In this document: in pieces, positions 35,088-43,116 of the stretch
How the letters are laid out: every line of letters starts with the position of its first letter
Position numbering within the stretch: the stretch's first letter is position 1
Assembly: GCA_009664345.1 (NCBI GenBank)
Contig: CP043547.1
Location: 1,984,001 to 2,048,000, forward strand
From: Planctomycetales bacterium 10988
Lineage (GTDB): Bacteria; Planctomycetota; Planctomycetia; Pirellulales; Pb10988
Reading direction: 5' to 3'
Length of the DNA: 64,000 nucleotides
Position numbers and translations under genes: made by a program
The notes under the pieces: generated by a model
Told to the model about the DNA's origin: nothing
Databases searched by the model: none
The model's input: only the letters and a program-made list of their open reading frames with translations

Positions 35088-36935
35088 TTATTCGGCATCG
35101 GCCATTTGTGTTAATTGAACAACGGCTTTATTTTGTTCGCGTTCCAAGAACGTGCGACCTTTTTTCACATTCACATGATCCCAAGGGAGGCGTTCGCCAA
35201 GGGGACGTTGTCGGTGAACACAATCGTCTAGATCGATCTGTTGTTCAGCAATGGTTTCCCACCAGAGTTCGGGTTTCGCATGTTCATGCCAAGCATCGAG
35301 CCTGGCTCCTTTTCGCCAACCGGCTTCAATGACTTTGCCTAAGCGACGATCTCCACGGGTAAAGACACCTTCTAGGAGACTGGTTTCAATCGGATGGCAT
35401 TTGATATTGACACTTTTGATCGTGCGACGGGACCAAAGATAACGGTGTGCCCAATCAAAATATTCGCGATTTTGCATCCCATTCCATTGATAAGGGGTAT
35501 GCGGCTTAGGAACAAAGTTGGAAACACTTGCGGTCACCTGGGCGTTGCGGCCCAACTCTTCTTTGCCGATGCGGGCGATGGTTTCGGCCATTTCCACAAT
35601 CCCATCGAGATCGACTTTCCGTTCCCCAGGGAGGCCGCACATGAAGTAAAGTTTGACCTTTCGCCAGCCGTTTCGGAAGGCATTGCGACAGCCTTCGAAG
35701 AGCGTTTCATTTTTGATTCGTTTGCGAATTTGCATCCGCATATCATCTCGGGCGACTTCCGGAGCGAGCGTGAGGCCGGATTTCTTTTCACTCTGATTCA
35801 TCAGTTCGGCAACGGATTTCAGTTGCTCGTTCACGCGAAGACTCGGAAGAGAAATATTCACTCCCAGCGGACGAAAGACTTTTTCCAGTTCTTCAATCAA
35901 GTCGCGGAAGAGTGGATAGTCACTGGAAGAGAGCGAAAGAAGCGAAATTTCCTTGAAACCCGTGTTTCGATACGATTCGAGAGCAGATTCAACAATCGTT
36001 TCGACTCGACGATAGCGGACAGGCCGCTTGATGACGGTGCTTTGACAGAAGCGACATTGCCAAGGACAGCCTCGCATGATTTCAATGGCAATGCGATCAT
36101 GAACACATTCGGTATAGGGAACGATGGGCTTGGTTGGGAGGGGAATGCCGTCCAAGTCGCGAATCATGGAAGGTTCGATCGTGGCGGGGACCTCCGGATC
36201 GGTCCGGTTCAGGGTAGCGAAACGACCTTCGCGATAATCGGGCTGATAAAAACGGGGGACATACGCAAAGGGCAGGCTTTTGCAGAGTTCCAACAGAACC
36301 TGCTCGCGTTGTTGTTGTCCGGCGACTCCCGTGGCGAGGCCGGTTGATTCGGCAAGATGCTTCTTCTTTTCAAGCCATAGATCGCAAATCATGGGCAAGG
36401 CAGGTTCGCCATCGCCCGTCACAAAGAGATCAATGAAGTCCGCCAGCGGTTCCGGGTTTTGGGCACATGGCCCCCCGGCGATAATCAGCGGGTCATGCAT
36501 GGTTCGCTCTTCGACGTGCAACGGAATCCCGCCCAGGTCGAGCATGGTCAAAATATTGGAATAGCAAAGCTCATATTGTAAGGTAAAGCCGAGAATATCG
36601 AACTCGGAAAGCGGGGTAAAACTCTCCCAAGCGTACAACGGCTTGCAATGCTCACGGAGGAGATTTTCAAAATCGGGCTGAGGGGCAAAGGCCCGTTCGC
36701 AAACCCAATCACTCCGACTATTCATCAAAGTATAAAGCACTTGCAAACCATGATGACTCATACCAATGGTGTAAGCATCTGGAAAGGCCATGCATAGTTT
36801 GCCGGAAACAGTTCGATGATCCTTTCGCACCACATTCAATTCATTGCCAAGGTATTGGGCAGGGGATTGAACCTGAGAGAGCAGGTGATTCAAAACATAC
36901 TCTTTAAGTGGCTGATTGAGCATGAAGGAGTCCAT
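35088..36935 (-). CDS. Radical SAM protein of the TIGR03960 type
   Basis: Iron-sulfur radical SAM protein of 615 residues. The N-terminal 200 residues form a B12-binding-like Rossmann domain (AFPDAYTIGMSHHGLQVLYTLMN). The radical SAM core has the cluster motif CPWQCRFCQ (CxxxCxxC) near 290, then EISLLSLSSSDYP and a VNEQLKSVAELMN segment. This matches the family that in many bacteria is fused to, or sits beside, a DUF2344 partner. No DUF2344 gene is visible here. The reaction is unknown; a role in RNA or cofactor modification has been guessed for relatives. Met1 and Met5 are both possible starts. It is divergent from the exported methyltransferase. Confidence 0.88.
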   Translation of the reverse strand: MDSFMLNQPLKEYVLNHLLSQVQSPAQYLGNELNVVRKDHRTVSGKLCMAFPDAYTIGMSHHGLQVLYTLMNSRSDWVCERAFAPQPDFENLLREHCKPLYAWESFTPLSEFDILGFTLQYELCYSNILTMLDLGGIPLHVEERTMHDPLIIAGGPCAQNPEPLADFIDLFVTGDGEPALPMICDLWLEKKKHLAESTGLATGVAGQQQREQVLLELCKSLPFAYVPRFYQPDYREGRFATLNRTDPEVPATIEPSMIRDLDGIPLPTKPIVPYTECVHDRIAIEIMRGCPWQCRFCQSTVIKRPVRYRRVETIVESALESYRNTGFKEISLLSLSSSDYPLFRDLIEELEKVFRPLGVNISLPSLRVNEQLKSVAELMNQSEKKSGLTLAPEVARDDMRMQIRKRIKNETLFEGCRNAFRNGWRKVKLYFMCGLPGERKVDLDGIVEMAETIARIGKEELGRNAQVTASVSNFVPKPHTPYQWNGMQNREYFDWAHRYLWSRRTIKSVNIKCHPIETSLLEGVFTRGDRRLGKVIEAGWRKGARLDAWHEHAKPELWWETIAEQQIDLDDCVHRQRPLGERLPWDHVNVKKGRTFLEREQNKAVVQLTQMADAE

Positions 36936-37260
36936 TTCCGAGAGGAGATATCAAATTCAAATCGTCGTCGTACGCCCTTTCTATTGTGGCAAATACCCCC
37001 TAGGGCCGACAACCATCTTGGCAACCTTTTTTCGATCTGTCTAAGAAAAGAGCTTTTTCCAGTTCGGTGTCAAAGATATCAGATGTTTTATTTATAACTG
37101 GCGGTAGGGCAGGGGAGAGGCTCGCGAGCACTGCGATTCCCATGATGGTTGATTTCCGGTTACATTGCGGATCGGCAAGAAAATTAGCATCGCGACGGAA
37201 ACATGATCTACAATGGAAGCAGAAACTCAACGGAACGAATGGGACACGAGAGGCGGACTC
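36936..37260. other. Divergent intergenic region
   Basis: 325 bases between the radical SAM gene and the PCMT gene. It is of ordinary composition with no clear hairpin, repeat or promoter pair. An in-frame ATG at 37213 extends the PCMT frame but has no ribosome binding site. Nothing else is supported. Confidence 0.4.
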
Positions 37261-38508
37261 ATGCAAAAACAATCGAGAAAACGGGACCAAGTTTGCGGAT
37301 TGGCACTTACGATCGGCCTGATCTTTTCGGCCAACCTTGTCCAAGCCCAGGCGCTTCAAGTTTTTCAACAGCGACGCCATCAGATGGTGGCCGAGGAAGT
37401 CGCCGCGGCCGGGGTGGAAAACCCTCGCGTGTTGGAATCGATGCGGAATACGCCTCGCCATGAGTTTGTTCCTTTCCATCGGCGGAGTCTGGCTTATTAC
37501 GATATGGCCGTTCCGATCGGGCATGGACAAACGATTTCGCCTCCGTTTGTGGTTGCGTATATGACAGAGCAACTCGATCCGCAGGCTGGAGATAAGGTGC
37601 TGGAAATCGGAACGGGTAGCGGGTATCAAGCAGCGGTCCTCAGTCCTTTGGTGGCGGAAGTTTATTCGATTGAAATTGTCGAACCTCTTGGGAAGCAGGC
37701 CGCTCGCACGTTGAAATCGTTGCGATATCAAAATGTCCATACAAAGGTCGGCGATGGCTTTCTTGGCTGGCCGGAGGAAGCTCCTTTTGACAAAATTATT
37801 GTGACTTGTTCGCCGGAAAGGGTGCCTCGTCCCTTGGTGGAACAACTGAAGGAAGGCGGCCGCCTCGTGGTTCCGTTGGGCGAGCGATATCAACAAACGC
37901 TCTATCTATATACGAAGAAAGATGGGGAGTTGGTCCGCGAAGGGTTGCGTCCGACGCTCTTTGTTCCGATGACCGGCCGGGCCGAGGAACTTCGCGAAGT
38001 TTTCCCCGAAGGCGAAGCCCCCGCCATTCTCAACGGAGGTTTTGAAGAGGCGGGAAAAGAAGAGTTTTGGCCGAAGAATTGGCATTATCTCCGTCGCGGC
38101 AAGCGGACGACCGATCCGCGTACGCCCCATGAGGATTGGGTCCTCGAATTTGAAAACAACATCCCCGGCCGCGGAGCAAGGGCGGTGCAGGCCTTTGCGC
38201 TGGATGGTTCAGAAGTCTCGCAATTGCTCGTGACTGCTTACGTACGATGTGAAAGCGTTCGGCAAGGGCAGCAATTGAATCAACGTCCGGCGATTCGCTT
38301 CACCTATTATGATGAAGAACATCAACCGATCGGCGAGGATTGGATCGGCCCGTGGTTTGGGACATTTGACTGGGCTCCGCAACGCGGGGTGATCAAAGTA
38401 CCGCGGAATGCGAAATCAGCGATCGTCACCGTCGGGCTTTTGGGAGGGGTTGGAAAGGCCGCCTTCGATGGACTACAAATTCAGGCACCTCGGGAAAAGC
38501 GAAACTAG
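37261..38508 (+). CDS. Exported PCMT-like methyltransferase with C-terminal beta-sandwich domain
   Basis: Protein-L-isoaspartate O-methyltransferase family protein, 415 residues from the ATG at 37261, which has AGAGGCGG before it. Residues about 10-30 form a signal peptide (GLALTIGLIFSANLVQAQA). The methyltransferase part (about 35-240) is canonical: RHEFVPFHRRSLAYYDMAVP, GHGQTISPPFVVAYM, the SAM motif VLEIGTGSGYQAAVL (about 112-126) and FDKIIVTCSPERVPRPL. From about 254 a second domain of 155 residues begins ILNGGFEEAG, as carbohydrate-binding-like beta sandwiches do. Cytosolic PCMTs repair aged proteins with SAM; an exported one raises the question of its SAM supply. The domain boundary and signal peptide are clear; the extracytoplasmic role is inference. 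Confidence 0.85.
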   Translation: MQKQSRKRDQVCGLALTIGLIFSANLVQAQALQVFQQRRHQMVAEEVAAAGVENPRVLESMRNTPRHEFVPFHRRSLAYYDMAVPIGHGQTISPPFVVAYMTEQLDPQAGDKVLEIGTGSGYQAAVLSPLVAEVYSIEIVEPLGKQAARTLKSLRYQNVHTKVGDGFLGWPEEAPFDKIIVTCSPERVPRPLVEQLKEGGRLVVPLGERYQQTLYLYTKKDGELVREGLRPTLFVPMTGRAEELREVFPEGEAPAILNGGFEEAGKEEFWPKNWHYLRRGKRTTDPRTPHEDWVLEFENNIPGRGARAVQAFALDGSEVSQLLVTAYVRCESVRQGQQLNQRPAIRFTYYDEEHQPIGEDWIGPWFGTFDWAPQRGVIKVPRNAKSAIVTVGLLGGVGKAAFDGLQIQAPREKRN

Positions 38509-38541
38509 CTAGTCCGTTCTCTCCGAAGATGGGGCCCTAGC

Positions 38542-40107
38542 TTAGCTCTCTTTCTCCGAAGAAGGGGCCGGAGTGGATTGATCACTCTCTTCCACCCGAA
38601 CGCGAATGGCATCGGCTTGCTTTCGATCAAGGACGATCTCTTGTTCCTCCGAAAGCTGCAACGTCCATTGAGGGGGATTTTCCTGACGCGGCCCCACTCG
38701 GAATCGCATACCAATTTGCAACGGTTGCACTTCGAGCAACTCCGGCAAGTGCTGAACTGTCGCCCAGTATCCCTCCCGCAAGAGGCTGAGCTTGACCTCG
38801 TTTCCTGGCACGAGATGAACAAAATCCTCGGGAATTTCCGAACCGTGCGGATCGTAGAGGGGATGTCCCAACTTGGAATCTAAATAATCGACGGCATCCT
38901 CGTCATGCACATGCTGCAAGATTTCCGCATGGGAATGAAGCTCGTTCGAAGGCATCCCGACATGATCGAGATAAGTCTCCCAAAGTCGGTGGGCTCGCAG
39001 AATCCGCCGGGCTTCATGCAGTCCTTCCGCAGTCAGCCGAACGTTCTGTTCTTCAGTTTCAACCAATTCCTTTTTGTGCATCTGTTTGAGGGCTTTGCGG
39101 ACTTCTTCGCCGGGAGCATCGACCAACTCTTGCACCTGTTGAGCGGTCACGTGAATCGATTGCTCTTGTTCCCGCAACAATGCTCGCAGTACTTTTTCTA
39201 CCGTTTGCTGAGGCACTCGATTGCGAATCCGCAGCCATTCCGCCAACAGACCATAGCGGGGAGCAACTGCCAACACGCCAAGAAATTGAACCGTGCAAAA
39301 CAAGACAATCGCCGAACCGCCTGCCACATTGATCCATTGGGCGAGATAAAGACCTCCCAGTACGCTGGTCACGCCAAACACACCGGCTAGCACCAGCATA
39401 CGACTCAGTCGGTCACAGAGTAAATAAGCACTCGCCGCCGGAGTAATCAACAACCCAACGACCAGCACGACGCCGACCATGCTCACCCCACTGACAACCA
39501 CAAACGATGTGCAGATCGTTAGCAGGTAATCAACCGCCACAATCGGAATCCCAATCGAAGCCGCCATCAAGGGATCGAAAGTCGTCAGTTGTAATGGTCG
39601 GAAAAAGAGGAGGATCAGCGACAAGACCGACGAACAAACAATCGCCGCCACCCAAAGATCGGTGTCCGCGACCGCCAGCACATTTCCCATAAAGAAATGG
39701 AGCAAGTCGATATGAATCTGATCCGCAAAGAGTGAAACGAGAACCCCACCTGCGGCAAAAACCCCGGTATACATAATCCCGATGGAAGTATCTTCCTTCA
39801 GCCGAGAGACCCGAGAGACGAACCCTACCAGTCCCACGGTCACGACCGCGGCGATCACCGCTCCGATCAGCATTGAACCGGCATGGGCTCGAATGCCAAA
39901 AACGAGTTGCATAAAGAGATAGCCGGAGGAAATCCCTGCCAGCATCGCGTGGGAGAGGGCATCTCCCAAGAAGGCCATTCGCCGGAGAATCACAAAACAG
40001 CCGATCACCCCGCAGACCGCAGCGATCAAGCTTCCTCCCAAAAGTGCTTTTTGAAAGTACACATGAGTCAACGGTTCGGCAAAGGTCAAATAAATCCACT
40101 CGTTCAT
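38542..40107 (-). CDS. Metal ABC permease fused to a DtxR/MntR-like repressor
   Basis: A 521-residue fusion. Residues 1 to about 285 form a ZnuB/MntB-type permease with eight or nine helices (CFVILRRMAFLGDALSHAML, STGVSMVG-like segment and VVGLLITPAASAYLL). From about 295 a complete metalloregulator follows: a winged helix (TAQQVQELVDAPGEEVRKAL), the metal-binding and dimer part (HRLWETYLDHVGM, HAEILQHVHDEDA, PHGSEIP), then a FeoA/SH3-like domain to about 500. By eye the DtxR ligand positions are His, Glu, Gln and His, so one usual acidic ligand is changed. The repressor domain would sit on the membrane's inner face. The start codon overlaps the ATPase stop (ATGA). It may sense cytosolic metal and gate transport, or bind DNA from the membrane. 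Confidence 0.9.
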   Translation of the reverse strand: MNEWIYLTFAEPLTHVYFQKALLGGSLIAAVCGVIGCFVILRRMAFLGDALSHAMLAGISSGYLFMQLVFGIRAHAGSMLIGAVIAAVVTVGLVGFVSRVSRLKEDTSIGIMYTGVFAAGGVLVSLFADQIHIDLLHFFMGNVLAVADTDLWVAAIVCSSVLSLILLFFRPLQLTTFDPLMAASIGIPIVAVDYLLTICTSFVVVSGVSMVGVVLVVGLLITPAASAYLLCDRLSRMLVLAGVFGVTSVLGGLYLAQWINVAGGSAIVLFCTVQFLGVLAVAPRYGLLAEWLRIRNRVPQQTVEKVLRALLREQEQSIHVTAQQVQELVDAPGEEVRKALKQMHKKELVETEEQNVRLTAEGLHEARRILRAHRLWETYLDHVGMPSNELHSHAEILQHVHDEDAVDYLDSKLGHPLYDPHGSEIPEDFVHLVPGNEVKLSLLREGYWATVQHLPELLEVQPLQIGMRFRVGPRQENPPQWTLQLSEEQEIVLDRKQADAIRVRVEESDQSTPAPSSEKES

Positions 40108-40997
40108 GCTTCCCCTCCCATGGGTCGAAGTTGATCCGCGGAGAGTCTTGGTCCGACAGTATCATCCCGATGGCGGCCAGAGGCGGACTTTGTAGATTGC
40201 TCCGTTTGAGAAATCTTTCTCCGCTGGGCCTGCTTCTCGGTTTCGTCGGGGATCAGGTCTTGGAAAGATTTTAGTTTTCCTTCGTACACTTCACTGAGGA
40301 GTTCTGGATGGAGCACTGCTTGAGGAGTCCCGATACCATACAAGCGTTGTTTCAATAATATAAGTTGATCGAAGTATTCCGCCGCAGTCGCTAAGTCATG
40401 ATGGACCACCACCAGGGTCTTTCCGGAAACCTTCGTCCTATAAAGAACATCGAGGATGGCACGTTCGGTTGCGGCATCGACTCCGGCGAAAGGTTCATCC
40501 AAAAGGAGAATCTCTGCCCCTTGGGCCATCGCTCGAGCCATGAACACCCGCTGCTGCTGTCCACCGGAGAGTTGCCCAATCTGCCGGTGCGCGAAATCGG
40601 TCATCCTCACCATTTCCAAGGCATTCATGGCGATTTGCCGATCTTTTTTGCTAGGGTCCCGCCACCACGAAAGCTGCCCATAACGGCCCATCATGGCGAC
40701 TTCCAAGACGGTAATCGGGAAATCCCAATCAACGGCACCCCGCTGAGGAACATACGCAACTTTGCCAATCGCTTTGTCGGCAGATTCCCCAAAGATCTTG
40801 ACTTTTCCAAAATCCGCTTTTTGAAATCCCAAGATCGATTTAATCAGCGTGGATTTCCCAGACCCGTTGGGGCCAATCACTCCGACCAATTGCCCGGCTT
40901 CGATCGAAAAGGAAACATCAAGTAAAGCGGGCGTCGGCCCGTAGCTCACGGTGAGATGTTCGACTTCGATGGCCGGCACAGAGTTTTGCTCATTCAT
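40104..40997 (-). CDS. Metal ABC transporter ATP-binding protein
   Basis: ATPase of the ZnuC/MntA-type metal importer, about 297 residues. Walker A is GPNGSGKST, the Q-loop segment YVPQRGAVDWDFP is characteristic of metal importers, the signature is LSGGQQQR, Walker B is ILLLDEPFAGVD and the switch His is in VVHHDL. A polar C-terminal tail of about 60 residues has no family counterpart. The ATG at 40997 is preferred to one four codons upstream because of spacing to GGAAG. It overlaps the stop of the preceding 186-residue gene by eight bases and is overlapped by the permease gene by four, so the three are translated together. Confidence 0.93.
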   Translation of the reverse strand: MNEQNSVPAIEVEHLTVSYGPTPALLDVSFSIEAGQLVGVIGPNGSGKSTLIKSILGFQKADFGKVKIFGESADKAIGKVAYVPQRGAVDWDFPITVLEVAMMGRYGQLSWWRDPSKKDRQIAMNALEMVRMTDFAHRQIGQLSGGQQQRVFMARAMAQGAEILLLDEPFAGVDAATERAILDVLYRTKVSGKTLVVVHHDLATAAEYFDQLILLKQRLYGIGTPQAVLHPELLSEVYEGKLKSFQDLIPDETEKQAQRRKISQTEQSTKSASGRHRDDTVGPRLSADQLRPMGGEA

Positions 40998-41550
40998 GAT
41001 GGTCTGCATCTTCCACAGCTAGGGAAGCCTCGCTGAGTTCAAAACGGAAAGAGGCGACTAAACGCTCGCCCGGTCCACTCCAAAAGGTTTCCTCCTGCAG
41101 GAGATTGTCCTCTCGAAGTAACTTGATCCGAACGGCTTGGCTCTGGGATGCCTGATCTGAGGGGGGAGTGGCGACGACTAAAAGTTCATTTTTTCCGAGA
41201 ATCGCTTGGGGGAGCGAATCGACGGCAAAGGGAACGCCGGGTTGAATCGTATCCGCATTTTCCTCGGTGATCTGAAAAACTTCCTCTCCATTGAACTGAA
41301 CCGAGAGCAGGGCAGGGCTGTTTCCATTCTCCTCAGGGAGCGAGAAAGGGTCCGATCCCAAGGCAAAAGGATCAACTTGCGGGGAAAAAGTTACGGTCAA
41401 CTCCGCAGAAAGACGTTCGACAGGCTTTTCCTCCGTTGCGAATGAATGCGTCGAAGGATCAGCCTTCTCCAAATTGATCGTATGAAGATACCAGCCGACT
41501 CCTCCTAAGATAACCACTTGGATAATGGCGACCCCGACAAAACGAAACAA
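40990..41550 (-). CDS. Membrane-anchored hypothetical protein of metal-uptake operon
   Basis: No family recognised. The 186-residue protein has one N-terminal hydrophobic segment (about 4-22) and then a soluble, beta-rich, probably periplasmic part with no cysteines and few histidines except the terminal DADHHE. It lies between the binding-protein gene and the ATPase gene and overlaps the latter, so it is part of the metal-uptake operon. It could help the binding protein dock or hold metal. That assignment rests on position only. Confidence 0.6.
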   Translation of the reverse strand: MFRFVGVAIIQVVILGGVGWYLHTINLEKADPSTHSFATEEKPVERLSAELTVTFSPQVDPFALGSDPFSLPEENGNSPALLSVQFNGEEVFQITEENADTIQPGVPFAVDSLPQAILGKNELLVVATPPSDQASQSQAVRIKLLREDNLLQEETFWSGPGERLVASFRFELSEASLAVEDADHHE

Positions 41551-41688
41551 TACTTTCTCCTTCGCGTGAGTACTCGTTGGGCGTTAATGAAACAGTAGAG
41601 CAATAGAGCCTATCCGATCCTTAAAATGTTTTGCTTTTGAAGAGCAAGCTCAACGCTGAATGAAGTTTAATGTCGACTTCTATTTCCT

Positions 41689-42612
41689 TTATTTCAAGCC
41701 CACCACAATTGTCAAAACATTTTCTCGCATCATCCCCAGATAGGTTTCTCCGGCGGAACCAGGCACTCCCATCGAATCCGCGTAGAGCGTTCCGCCAATT
41801 TTCACCCCTGCTTCTTGAGCAATCTCGCGAATGACCCGCGGCCCGACACTTGTTTCGAGAAAGACAGCACGCACACCACTTTGTTGGATGGAACGCACGA
41901 CCATTTGTCGCCGCTCGGGAGTGATGCCGCCGCCGATTTCCGAACCCGTCGACCAACCGACCGGAGCCGCCGCCTTGAACCCATAGGCATCGCAGAAGTA
42001 GTTAAACGCATCATGACTGGTAACCAAAATTCGCTGCGATGGCGGAATTTCGCTCACGGTGACATTGATCCACTGATGTAAGGTGCGGAGCTGCTGCAAA
42101 TAAAGCTGTGTCCGAAGGCGATAAATAGATGCCTTTTCCGGATCAATTTTCACCACCCCGTTGAGGATATTTTTTACATAGATGGAAGCATTGATCGGAC
42201 TGAACCAAGCATGGGGATCGTCTACCGTTACGGTTTTCTGCCCATCTTCCTCCTCGACTCGCAACGGCTGAATTCCTGCAGTGCAGGTAATCAAGGGCTT
42301 TTCGGCGTTTGCCGCCAAGGTTTTCATCCAATCTTTTCCCTCTAGATGAAGTCCGTTGTCGAAGCACAGATCGGCCTTCGCGACTTTCCCGTTATCTTGA
42401 GGGCGAATCTCATAAAGGTGCGGGTCTTGCCCAGGAGCCAAAATTGAAAGAACCTCCATATCATCACCCACGACTTGCCGGGCAAAGTCAGCCACTTGGG
42501 TCGTCGAGCAAACGAGCACCTTCTTCTTGCCGCTTTCCTGAGCCGCTACCGGCAGGACCATCCCCAAACAATAGAAGAGGGAAAAGCCAGCGATTATCCA
42601 AGATTTCATCAT
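41689..42612 (-). CDS. Metal ABC transporter substrate-binding protein (ZnuA/MntC/TroA-like)
   Basis: Cluster A-I periplasmic binding protein for zinc or manganese, about 307 residues. It has a signal peptide ending LPVAAQE and starts the mature domain with VLVCSTTQVADFARQVVGDD. The four metal ligands are clear: His in DPHLYEIRP, His in DDPHAWFSP, His in VTSHDAFNYF and Asp in LYADSMG. The last, Asp, and the absence of a His-rich loop lean towards manganese or iron rather than zinc. The start is set at the ATG at 42612, six bases after TGGGA; a longer open frame upstream is not needed. It is the first gene of the operon, and the palindrome at 42713 lies about 100 bases before it. Confidence 0.9.
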   Translation of the reverse strand: MMKSWIIAGFSLFYCLGMVLPVAAQESGKKKVLVCSTTQVADFARQVVGDDMEVLSILAPGQDPHLYEIRPQDNGKVAKADLCFDNGLHLEGKDWMKTLAANAEKPLITCTAGIQPLRVEEEDGQKTVTVDDPHAWFSPINASIYVKNILNGVVKIDPEKASIYRLRTQLYLQQLRTLHQWINVTVSEIPPSQRILVTSHDAFNYFCDAYGFKAAAPVGWSTGSEIGGGITPERRQMVVRSIQQSGVRAVFLETSVGPRVIREIAQEAGVKIGGTLYADSMGVPGSAGETYLGMMRENVLTIVVGLK

Positions 42613-43116
42613 ATCCATTCCCAAATGGCAGGAGGTATCAACGACTATAGCAATCAGACAAGATTGTCCCGATCTTAACGCGAAAATTTTAAGCAGCCTA
42701 GCGGCATTAAAATTTTGAGTACTCAAAAAATCTTATCCCGTACAGTTATCGAAAGTCAAGCGGATGAGCTTCACTATTTTTAGATTAATCAAAAAATTAA
42801 CCACATCCTTAACTTTTCTCTGATTCGCCATAGATATAGTGGCCATATCTCCCCCTTCCCGTCTAAACTACCAATATAAAATCTTCTTTCTAGATTGCCG
42901 AGATTGTAGGTATGCAGCAGAAACTTCCAGACATCGCAATCATTTTCAGTATAAAATTTTACCTAAATTACTTGAATTACCAAAACGCTTGAATTATTCT
43001 GCGACGAGAAGGTTCTGCTTGAAAGCAACGTCTCAGCCCTGAACGTTTTGGGGCGGTTGCCTTACAAGCCTTTAGTTTTGATACCTGCTTTTTGAAGGTA
43101 GGGGGGTACGAAGTCG
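42613..43116. other. Divergent region, metal-uptake operon/TIGR03000 gene
   Basis: About 500 bases, A+T-rich, without a credible gene. Besides the palindromes at 42683-42728, nothing was defined. The part next to the TIGR03000 gene has GAAGGTAGGGGGG at about 43096-43108, a purine-rich stretch that can serve as ribosome binding site. Confidence 0.45.
42713..42728. promoter_or_regulatory. Perfect 16-bp palindrome upstream of metal-uptake operon
   Basis: TTTTGAGTACTCAAAA is fully symmetric with 8-base half-sites, the geometry of DtxR/MntR-type operators though not their known consensus. It overlaps a second inverted repeat, AAAATTTTAA (42683-42692) with TTAAAATTTT (42707-42716). It lies about 100 bases before the binding-protein start codon. 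The operon itself encodes a DtxR-like domain, which makes it a candidate operator. Confidence 0.55.

Noticed and set aside
35394-36347. 317-codon plus-strand frame inside the radical SAM gene
   Set aside because: Antisense shadow with no recognisable domain; the minus-strand gene is clearly real.
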